Origin: Psychrobacter immobilis
Lineage (GTDB): Bacteria; Pseudomonadota; Gammaproteobacteria; Pseudomonadales; Moraxellaceae
Assembly: GCF_904846185.1 (NCBI RefSeq)
Contig: NZ_CAJGZQ010000020.1
Span: 1 to 64,000 of the forward strand
Length of the DNA stretch: 64,000 bases
Direction: 5' to 3'
Numbering within the stretch: position 1 is the stretch's first letter; every line of letters starts with the position of its first letter. The notes beneath the pieces are model-generated. The model was not told the DNA's origin, did no database searches, and was given only the letters and a program-made list of their open reading frames with translations. Both the position numbers and the translations under genes were made by a program. Of the stretch, positions 24,810 to 32,363 are shown one piece after another.

Positions 24810-26450
24810 ATGTCGATGTTCAGTATAGAACCAAGCAACTTATCGTTGAGTCTAACACTCGGACTAACCTTAGGTCTTAGTGGATGTCAGGTTTTGCCAA
24901 AACAGCCGCACTTACCTGAGAGCCAAGCATTATCAGCACGAGTACATGACTTATATCAACAAGAAGACAATCAAGAAACTGGACAAAGTGACACAGTAGC
25001 AACCAATGACGTTGATTTGGTAGCATCGATTAGCGAGCAGAATGATATTCACCCAGATTTATCTGGCTATCACCCCATTGTAACTGGTGCCAATGCTTTT
25101 GCTTCTCGCAGTATATTAACGGACATGTCCACACGTAATATCGATGCGCAGTATTATATTTGGCATAATGACCAAGCTGGTCAGCTACTATTGAAAGATC
25201 TGTGGGAAGCGGCTGAACGCGGCATCATTGTACGCTTATTATTAGATGATTTTAATAATGATGCCACCTTCGATCAGCATTTATTACGTTTTTCCAGTCA
25301 CCCAAATATTGCAGTACGAATCATCAATCCGCTGATGCACCGTAAGTTTCAAACATTAAACTACGTCACAGGTCTGCCACGTATCAATCGCCGCATGCAC
25401 AATAAAAGCATGACTTTTGATAAGCAGATTACCATCATTGGGGGACGTAATATTGGCAATGAATATTTAAGCAATGACCAAAATAGTCAATTTGCGGATT
25501 TGGATGTTTTACTCATCGGTAAAGTCGTCGCAGATATTGACAACAGTTTTTCAAGCTATTGGTCGTCGCCTTTGTCATTCGACATCGAAACTTTAGTGAA
25601 GCCTGACAACAATACAGCACCTGATTTCCTAGCGGCACTGGACAAGCTCGGTCAGGACGAAAAAGGTAGCGACAATCATTTGACGGTGTATAAAGAAGCG
25701 CTAGAAGAGTCAACGATAGACAGTGACTTGGTCAATAAACGCGTGCCTTTTCGCTGGACAGATATGCAGTTTTTAAGTGATGATGTGGGCAAGCTGACCA
25801 AAACGGTACCAGCGGATACCAATTTAGTGCATCAATTGCGTACCTTATTAGGCAGTCCGACCAAAAAGCTAACCATCATTTCCTCTTACTTTGTACCCAC
25901 CAAAGATGGTGTCAATACTTTAGTGCAATTGGCTGAAGCTGGTATCGAGATTAAGATTTTGACCAACTCATTTGATGCGACCGACGTGACTGCTGTGCAT
26001 TCTGGCTATAGTCAATGGCGACCTAACTTGCTGCGCGCTGGTGTCAAAATCTACGAGCTAAAATCCACCGCCTCTGAAGAAAAACGCGAAAACAAGCTTT
26101 GGAAAGCTCGTAGTCAATCCTCAACCAGTTTACATGCAAAAACGTTTGCCGTTGATGACTATCAAGTATTCATTGGCTCCTATAATGTCGACCCTCGCTC
26201 TGCCAATATTAATACAGAAATGGGTGTGATCATCAATGATGATGAGCTGGCAAAACAATTGCATGGTGCGCTGAGCGATGACCTGCTAAACCAAGCTTAT
26301 GAAGTCAAACTATCAGATAATGGTAAGCTACAGTGGCATACTATGGAAGACGATAAAAAAGTGGTTTACGATTCAGAGCCACGCGTCGATATCAGCGATC
26401 ATGTCTGGCTGACTATCATGTCATGGTTACCTATTGATTGGTTGCTATAG
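24810..26450 (+). CDS. Phospholipase D family lipoprotein with two HKD motifs
   Basis: 546 residues. A lipoprotein signal ends at the lipobox LSGC (C26). Two PLD catalytic motifs are intact: HNKSMTFD (H197, K199, D204), followed by IIGGRNIGNEY, and HAKTFAVD (H442, K444, D449), followed by FIGSYNVDPRS. This layout matches the cardiolipin-synthase/YmdC-like branch of the PLD superfamily, which transfers phosphatidyl groups at membranes. The lipoprotein anchor suggests a periplasmic location. The start ATG is at 24810, with another ATG two codons later. It appears monocistronic. Confidence 0.88.
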   Translation: MSMFSIEPSNLSLSLTLGLTLGLSGCQVLPKQPHLPESQALSARVHDLYQQEDNQETGQSDTVATNDVDLVASISEQNDIHPDLSGYHPIVTGANAFASRSILTDMSTRNIDAQYYIWHNDQAGQLLLKDLWEAAERGIIVRLLLDDFNNDATFDQHLLRFSSHPNIAVRIINPLMHRKFQTLNYVTGLPRINRRMHNKSMTFDKQITIIGGRNIGNEYLSNDQNSQFADLDVLLIGKVVADIDNSFSSYWSSPLSFDIETLVKPDNNTAPDFLAALDKLGQDEKGSDNHLTVYKEALEESTIDSDLVNKRVPFRWTDMQFLSDDVGKLTKTVPADTNLVHQLRTLLGSPTKKLTIISSYFVPTKDGVNTLVQLAEAGIEIKILTNSFDATDVTAVHSGYSQWRPNLLRAGVKIYELKSTASEEKRENKLWKARSQSSTSLHAKTFAVDDYQVFIGSYNVDPRSANINTEMGVIINDDELAKQLHGALSDDLLNQAYEVKLSDNGKLQWHTMEDDKKVVYDSEPRVDISDHVWLTIMSWLPIDWLL

Positions 26451-26535
26451 CTGCCACCATCAAAAGTACTCTAAAACCTAGTCATATTTAAATAATAACA
26501 GCGTTATTGAGTGATTCTTTTGCCCAATTTTTTTA

Positions 26536-26619
26536 GTTTGAGCACTTTTTAATTTGGGTGCTTTTCATTCAAGTGCTTTTAACTCCGATGCTTATTGCTC
26601 AATAACTGTTAGCTCAAAC
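26536..26619. repeat. Degenerate 15-16 base tandem repeat inside an inverted pair
   Basis: Four units built on the pattern TTnnnGTGCTTTT (TTTGAGCACTTTTTA, TTTGGGTGCTTTTCA, TTCAAGTGCTTTTAA, TCCGATGCTTATT) lie after the PLD gene. GTTTGAGC (26536-26543) and GCTCAAAC (26612-26619) frame the block. Confidence 0.45.
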
Positions 26620-26739
26620 GTCTTTATTTTTTCGGCAAATCATTATTTTTCATATTGATTTGTCGTTTTTTATTATAGCCGGTTATCCAGATAATAATCG
26701 GCTTAACGAATACTATTATATGTGGATGCGCGACCTATT

Positions 26740-28041
26740 ATGCCTTCTCGTTCTCAATATGCAATGATGTCCTCTAAAGACAGAAACACCGTACTGTTTA
26801 TCTGCTTTAGCAGCGCAGTCGCGTTTTTTGATTTTTTGATTTATTTATATCTAGCAGATATCATGGCGACCGCTTTTTTCCCTGCCAATATTGACCCAGC
26901 TATTACAAAGGTGCAAGGGCTCGGTCTATTTGCAATTGGCTATTTGGCACGCCCACTTGGCGGCATCATCTTTGGTCGTTATGGTGATATTAAAGGTCGA
27001 AAACCTATACTGTTGATCAGTATATTAGTGACGGCGGCCAGCTTGTTGACGATGGCATGCTTACCGACCTATGGGCAATGGGGGCTGATTGCACCAACCT
27101 TATTTATAGTCTTGAGGCTGATACAAGGCATGGCATTTGGTCTTTATGTGCCACTCGCTTGGGTTTTTGTGGCAGAGCATGTACCGCGCCAATATTCGTC
27201 AGTATCTTGTAGCTATGTCACCGCCAGTTTTTATGTAGGCGTGCTGTTTTCTAATGCCTTTTTTCTTTGGTTAACCAATTCTATGACGACTGAGCAATTG
27301 GCTAATTACGGCTGGCGCTTGCCATTTTTCATCGCGGCTATTCTGAGTTTATTGCCATTACTGGCGTGGCGATGGATAGATGAGTCACCCTTTTTTCTGG
27401 AAATGAAAAATTCAAAACCAAGCGATTATGTTGCCAAACCCTTTAATTTACTCTTTAAGCATTGCAAACATTCGCTATTTATCGGTATGGTTCTCACGCT
27501 TATTGTTTCTAGCATCACGACCGTTGTTGTGCTATTGCTACCCGATTTGATTGAATTACGTTTTACCTTAGACAGCGATTTATTTGGATTCTCACACAGT
27601 CTGGGTATTGTGTTCATGGTTTTTGGTTGTATTTTTTATGGGATAATATCCAACCACCAAAACTTCGGTAAGATTCTGACGGTTGGCTCTATTCTTTTAA
27701 TCGCTCAGATGTTTGCCTTTTTTTACCATCTGCAAGCCAGCGGTGACTACATCCTTATTATGTATGCGCTTTTAGGCTTTTGTGCTGGCATCGTTGGGAT
27801 GATACCTGCCATCCTTGTACAGTTATTTCCGACCAATGTACGACTAACAGGAATGGCTTTTTGTTATAATATCGCCTACGGTATTGTTGGAGTGCTTGTG
27901 CCTTTTGGACTGGGTTATGCCACTCTGTATGTGAGTTTCTCACCAGCGCTCTACATTGCATTTATCGGTTTTATCGGCATAATAATGGGTATTTATTTTT
28001 ATAATTTGCCTGAATTCAAAAAAATCGACCACATTATTTAG
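26740..28041 (+). CDS. MFS transporter, metabolite:proton symporter (MHS) type
   Basis: About 433 residues with twelve hydrophobic segments. The loop after segments 2-3, RPLGGIIFGRYGDIKGRKPIL, matches the MHS branch of the major facilitator superfamily (ProP, KgtP, citrate or shikimate carriers). RLIQGMAFG and WRLPFFIAAILSLLPLLAWR are also typical. The substrate cannot be told from sequence alone. The ATG at 26740 is preferred to an in-frame GTG at 26722; neither has a clear ribosome binding site. A strong hairpin lies about 50 bases after the stop. Confidence 0.85.
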   Translation: MPSRSQYAMMSSKDRNTVLFICFSSAVAFFDFLIYLYLADIMATAFFPANIDPAITKVQGLGLFAIGYLARPLGGIIFGRYGDIKGRKPILLISILVTAASLLTMACLPTYGQWGLIAPTLFIVLRLIQGMAFGLYVPLAWVFVAEHVPRQYSSVSCSYVTASFYVGVLFSNAFFLWLTNSMTTEQLANYGWRLPFFIAAILSLLPLLAWRWIDESPFFLEMKNSKPSDYVAKPFNLLFKHCKHSLFIGMVLTLIVSSITTVVVLLLPDLIELRFTLDSDLFGFSHSLGIVFMVFGCIFYGIISNHQNFGKILTVGSILLIAQMFAFFYHLQASGDYILIMYALLGFCAGIVGMIPAILVQLFPTNVRLTGMAFCYNIAYGIVGVLVPFGLGYATLYVSFSPALYIAFIGFIGIIMGIYFYNLPEFKKIDHII

Positions 28042-28090
28042 CTAGTTAATAGCTGCCTATTGTCTGCATAACGATTGAAATTAAAAAATT

Positions 28091-28124
28091 AAGGTGCAAT
28101 CGTATGTCTCATACATTGCACCTT
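28091..28124 (+). terminator. Hairpin terminator between MFS gene and dusA
   Basis: AAGGTGCAAT pairs with ATTGCACCTT, and the inner GTATG pairs with CATAC around TCT, giving about 15 base pairs with one bulge. The T run after it is short and interrupted (GTTCATTTATTT). Confidence 0.7.
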
Positions 28125-28173
28125 GTTCATTTATTTAAGACACCAATATTATAAAATATTAAGGCTCAAAACC

Positions 28174-29145
28174 ATGGTTGATATGACCAACAAACGTCTT
28201 TCCGTTGCACCCATGATCGACTGGACAACGACGGATTATCGTTATTTCGCTCGGCTTTTTAATCCGCATGTTTATTTGTACACCGAGATGATCAGTACAG
28301 GCGCGCTGATACATGGCAATCGAGCACGGCATCTGCGCTTTGATACGCTTGAGCATCCGCTGGTACTACAGCTGGGCGGCGCAGATATTAGCGAGATGAC
28401 GCAATGTGCTGAATTTGCGCAGCAGCATGGTTATGATGAGGTCAATATCAATGTTGGTTGTCCCTCTGATCGCGTACAGCATAATAAAATAGGTGCGTGT
28501 TTGATGGCGGAGCCTAATACGGTCGCTGATTTGGTCAAACACATGCAAGCGGAGGTCGATATCCCAGTAACCGTGAAGCATCGTATTGGTATCGATGATT
28601 TTGACAGTTATGAGTTTATGGTGGATTTTGTAGAAAAAGTGGCAGCAGCGGGTTGTACACGCTTTATTGTCCATGCACGTACTGCATGGCTACAAGGGCT
28701 TAGCCCCAAGCAAAATCGCGAGATACCACCGCTACGTTATGAGGATGTCTATCGTCTCAAACAAGATTTTCCACAGCTTGATATCGAGATTAATGGCGGC
28801 ATCGATACTGTTAAAGACATCGAAGCACATTTGCAGCATGTGGATGGCGTGATGATTGGTCGCGCGTTTTATCACAACCCTTACCTATTAGCAGAAACCA
28901 ATAGCTTATGGAACGAACCAGCACCTAAGCGCTCAGATATTCTAGCGCAGCTGTATCCGTATATGCAGGCGCAGATTGCTAAAGGTGAAGCACTGCCAAC
29001 GATGACAAGACATTATTTAGGGTTGTTTCAAGGACTGACGGGTGCGCGCAAATGGCGACAGGCATTAAGTGGTAAACCTCAGCTAACAATCGACGATATC
29101 AAACGGGCAGCGGATGAGGTGTTACTACTAAATCCTGATGCTTAA
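28174..29145 (+). CDS. dusA: tRNA dihydrouridine(20/20a) synthase DusA
   Basis: About 323 residues. DusA reduces uridine 20 and 20a in the tRNA D-loop using FMN and NADPH. The start VAPMIDWTTTDYRYFARLF, EMISTGALIHGN, NINVGCPSDRVQHNKIGACLM (catalytic Cys) and ARTAWLQGLSPKQNREIPPL are specific to the DusA branch. GLTGARKWRQALS near the end is also diagnostic. The ATG at 28174 gives the family N-terminus. An upstream TTG at 28123 is open but sits inside the preceding hairpin. Confidence 0.95.
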   Translation: MVDMTNKRLSVAPMIDWTTTDYRYFARLFNPHVYLYTEMISTGALIHGNRARHLRFDTLEHPLVLQLGGADISEMTQCAEFAQQHGYDEVNINVGCPSDRVQHNKIGACLMAEPNTVADLVKHMQAEVDIPVTVKHRIGIDDFDSYEFMVDFVEKVAAAGCTRFIVHARTAWLQGLSPKQNREIPPLRYEDVYRLKQDFPQLDIEINGGIDTVKDIEAHLQHVDGVMIGRAFYHNPYLLAETNSLWNEPAPKRSDILAQLYPYMQAQIAKGEALPTMTRHYLGLFQGLTGARKWRQALSGKPQLTIDDIKRAADEVLLLNPDA

Positions 29146-29210
29146 GAAAATTCATTATTATGACGATAGCATAAAAGTGTAATAATAACGCCGAAATAGC
29201 CATTGTTTAT

Positions 29211-29999
29211 CTAGGCGATTTGCGCAATATATTGCCACATCGCCGCCCCATTATTCACGATATGCAATAATATCGGCAGTAACAGCGAGCCTGACTTGAT
29301 ACGCGCGTAGCAAAATATCAATGCCAGTACCACGATGGTACTGATTTCATAAATACCATACTGCACATGGATCACCGCAAATATCAAGCTGGTCACGACA
29401 CTTGCTACGATCGCCCCTCGATGCTTTGAATAAGTTGACGAGGTAAATTGCTCTTCGATCGCTGACCATAATAGACCACGAAATATCAACTCTTCATAGA
29501 TTGGCGCGACAATGACCATTGCAAATATCAACAGCCATACTGAGCTGACAGACTGATATAAAGGGTCGACGAAGAGCAGTGGCGATTTATCAAGCAAATA
29601 AGTTAATGCCTGACTGCCAATCATAAATATCAATAGCAGCCCAAGCAATCCCATACCCACCGCAAATGAGAACGGCTTTAACGCTAAATACTGCCGGCTA
29701 TCGCCGCCTCTTACACGGATCACCAAAAGGCTAATAGCGATCAATAGCACGCAGCCTATGATAATAGAGAGGCTGACCACGGTGCCATCGTTACTACCAA
29801 AAAAGAAGATATCAGCCATGGTTGAATTTTTAGAAGCCGGTAATACTAACTTGCCAGCAATATACACGCCTAGCAGCTGACTCATAAAAAATGCCATCAG
29901 CATACCAACAGTCAGTAGAAAGACACCCAATCGTGAAAATAGCGGCGTGCGCTTAGGCGGCGTATTAAGATTGTGCGAACCAGTAGCATTTTTTAGCAT
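29211..29999 (-). CDS. CPBP family intramembrane glutamic endopeptidase
   Basis: About 262 residues with seven or eight hydrophobic segments. The catalytic signature of the CPBP/Abi (Rce1-like) family is present: PIYEELIFRGLLW (EExxxR), then FAVIHVQYG and LLHIVNNGAAM with the conserved histidines and asparagine. Family roles range from bacteriocin immunity to membrane-protein processing; none is indicated here. The ATG at 29999 is preferred; an in-frame TTG at 30014 would add five residues. It lies 76 bases downstream of an alpha/beta hydrolase gene on the same strand. Confidence 0.85.
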   Translation of the reverse strand: MLKNATGSHNLNTPPKRTPLFSRLGVFLLTVGMLMAFFMSQLLGVYIAGKLVLPASKNSTMADIFFFGSNDGTVVSLSIIIGCVLLIAISLLVIRVRGGDSRQYLALKPFSFAVGMGLLGLLLIFMIGSQALTYLLDKSPLLFVDPLYQSVSSVWLLIFAMVIVAPIYEELIFRGLLWSAIEEQFTSSTYSKHRGAIVASVVTSLIFAVIHVQYGIYEISTIVVLALIFCYARIKSGSLLLPILLHIVNNGAAMWQYIAQIA

Positions 30000-30075
30000 A
30001 AAGTCATTACTCAAACGGATATTTTGTCAGCTCGCATTAACATAAGCAATAATGAGCATAAATAGTCATCAGCGA

Positions 30076-30966
30076 TTATGTTGGTAGTTGTTGCTCAATC
30101 AATGATAATACTTGCTGAGAGACCGACTCTGGATACTCAAGTGGAAACATATGACCACCGGCATGGGTCTCATAAGGAATATTCAAACGCGACTTTATTT
30201 GTTGCGGAAATCGGCGTTTTAAAAAGATACTGTCTTGACCGATAATCAAAGTAACAGGCGGCTTTGGTCCATGATTTGGTGCCAGCCAATACCAAGATGG
30301 ATTGGTGCGAAAGACAGCGACCTCACTGGCTTTCGGAATCGCCAATGTCACTTTGCCATCCGCACGTTCTTGTAGCCCATGCTCGATATAGCCTTGAAAA
30401 CTGCGTTCATCAAAGTTTTTGAAAAAGCCTTTGTGCCGCATCTTATCATACGCATCTGCGCGGCTATCCCAGACATCACGGCGATGCTTAGACACGCCAG
30501 CTGGTGACAATTTATCCATCAGGCGGTTATTCATCATCGGCAATCTATCCGCCGTCTTTGCCAAATGCCATAGCAAGCTCACTTTGCCATAAATCCAAGG
30601 TGGATCCATGAGTACCGCTTGGGCAAAGTACTGCGGCGCACGATACAATGCCTGCAAGGTACACATCGCACCCAGCGAATGGCCCACTGCCACTACTTGC
30701 GACACACCATGCTTCTCACAGGTATTTTTGACACTATCAATAATCTGCTGTGTAAGACTACGCCAATGATCATCGACTGGATAATCAGGCGTTGCACCCA
30801 GCATGGCAATATATTCAATGGTAAAAAATTCTGCTAACTTCTCAAAAAATGGCTGATAAACCGCACTTGGCATCCCATTAGCATGAGCAAAATGCAGGAC
30901 AGGTTTGTTGGTTATTGTAGAGACAGGTAAAGCAGTAAAAGTTGGCAAATTAATTTCATCACTCAT
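30076..30966 (-). CDS. Alpha/beta hydrolase
   Basis: 296 residues. The nucleophile elbow VAVGHSLGAMCTL gives the catalytic serine S97, the oxyanion region is LHFAHANGMPSAVY, and the likely catalytic histidine is in AGGHMFPLEYPESV near the C-terminus. No signal peptide. AAGAGAGC lies before the ATG at 30966, which fixes the start; upstream in-frame codons are not needed. The substrate is unknown. It probably shares a transcript with the CPBP protease gene downstream. Confidence 0.87.
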   Translation of the reverse strand: MSDEINLPTFTALPVSTITNKPVLHFAHANGMPSAVYQPFFEKLAEFFTIEYIAMLGATPDYPVDDHWRSLTQQIIDSVKNTCEKHGVSQVVAVGHSLGAMCTLQALYRAPQYFAQAVLMDPPWIYGKVSLLWHLAKTADRLPMMNNRLMDKLSPAGVSKHRRDVWDSRADAYDKMRHKGFFKNFDERSFQGYIEHGLQERADGKVTLAIPKASEVAVFRTNPSWYWLAPNHGPKPPVTLIIGQDSIFLKRRFPQQIKSRLNIPYETHAGGHMFPLEYPESVSQQVLSLIEQQLPT

Positions 30967-31036
30967 GACAAGCTCTCTTCGATTTAAGTCGCTATTTAGG
31001 ATATTTTTTATAATCATTGAATCTCATATACAATTA

Positions 31037-31064
31037 AGGCTGAGCATAATCATACGCTCAGCCT
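31037..31064. terminator. Hairpin after sppA
   Basis: AGGCTGAGC and GCTCAGCCT form a 9-bp stem with a 10-base loop. The T run on the minus strand is poor (TTAATT), so termination strength is uncertain. Confidence 0.5.
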
Positions 31065-31101
31065 CAACAATCATACACAGTAAATCTCAAACATAAAACG
31101 C

Positions 31102-32157
31102 TTAACGCATCTGCGCATTACCTTCTTCTTGCGGTAAAACGTCAAGGCTGACACTAGAGCCAATGCCCGCACCCAATTTAACAGCAAAGCGGTCCATGAA
31201 TAATTGGAACGGATCTGTTGGGCTATAATTGATGACATTATCCAGCTCTAACTGCTTTTCTAAGCTAGCGATGCTGCCTTTCTTATCGGCTAAGCCAAGC
31301 TCAATCGACTGCTCGCCTGTCCAGAATAATCCTGAGAACAGCTTATTTTGTTCAGGATTTTTGAGACGATCACCGCGCCCTTCTTTCACTGCATTAATGA
31401 AATGCTTGTGGGTGTTGTCCAATACTTTTTCGACATGTTTTTCTTCATAGTCCGTTAACGGACGTGACAAACTTAAGATGTCTTTGTATTCACCAGCAGT
31501 AATCGTACGATCTTCTACGCCGACTTTATCCATCAAACCTTTGATGTTATAGCTTGGCATAATCACGCCGATAGAGCCAACCAAACTTGATGGGTTCACA
31601 TAAATCTCATCCGCCGCAGAAGCAATATAATACGCGCCAGAAGCACCCATATCACCAATCACCGCATAGAGTTTTTTGTCTGGATATTCTTTACGCAAAT
31701 CCATCATAGTCTGCCAAATTTCATCAGACTGTACTGGTGAGCCACCAGGTGAATTGATATCCAATGCTACCGCCTTTGAATTGCTATTTTCAAAAGCACG
31801 GGTCAATGCCTCATTGACATCATAAGCGTTGGCCACATCGCCACTACTAATGACACCTTGTAGCTCAACCACAGCTAAATGCGGCTTGCTCGTGTCAACA
31901 CCATCTAAACCCGTTGGCGCGCTGCTGCTGCAACTACGACCAAGCGTCAGAAATATCAGTAAAATATAACCAAAGGTCAATAGTTTAAAAAAGATACTCC
32001 AGCGACGGGCGCGGCGTTGCTCGACCACACTAGCCAATAAAGTGTTTTCAAGCAATCGCCATTCTTGTCCACTCGGCTGGCTTGGCGGCGACATCGGTAC
32101 TGGCTGATTTGCCGAATTGTCAGGACGTTTGTTAGGGTCTGGTGGCCAGTTGGGCAT
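31102..32157 (-). CDS. sppA: Signal peptide peptidase SppA, 36K type
   Basis: 351 residues of peptidase family S49. A proline-rich cytoplasmic N-terminus is followed by one membrane anchor (about residues 53-73) and one S49 domain. The catalytic serine is S173 in VIGDMGASGAYYIASAADEI. The general-base lysine is K225 in AGEYKDIL, 52 residues later as in the short SppA type. It degrades leftover signal peptides in the membrane. AGGAAG precedes the ATG. It lies downstream of comEC with a 206-base gap. Confidence 0.92.
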   Translation of the reverse strand: MPNWPPDPNKRPDNSANQPVPMSPPSQPSGQEWRLLENTLLASVVEQRRARRWSIFFKLLTFGYILLIFLTLGRSCSSSAPTGLDGVDTSKPHLAVVELQGVISSGDVANAYDVNEALTRAFENSNSKAVALDINSPGGSPVQSDEIWQTMMDLRKEYPDKKLYAVIGDMGASGAYYIASAADEIYVNPSSLVGSIGVIMPSYNIKGLMDKVGVEDRTITAGEYKDILSLSRPLTDYEEKHVEKVLDNTHKHFINAVKEGRGDRLKNPEQNKLFSGLFWTGEQSIELGLADKKGSIASLEKQLELDNVINYSPTDPFQLFMDRFAVKLGAGIGSSVSLDVLPQEEGNAQMR

Positions 32158-32363
32158 ATAACTTCCTAAGTCAGAAACAGTCTAAAGCAATAAAAAGAGA
32201 AGATAGAAATACAGTCAGTAATAAGGAGCTGCTTGTCACTCCAAATACGATCACAGTCATCTATATTCATAGGCTGCTAAGTATGGTGGTATTTCAATCA
32301 TGGTTCAATAGTATAACTGGGAAATATCACTATATTGTAACATTGATTAGATAAGCGATATTT

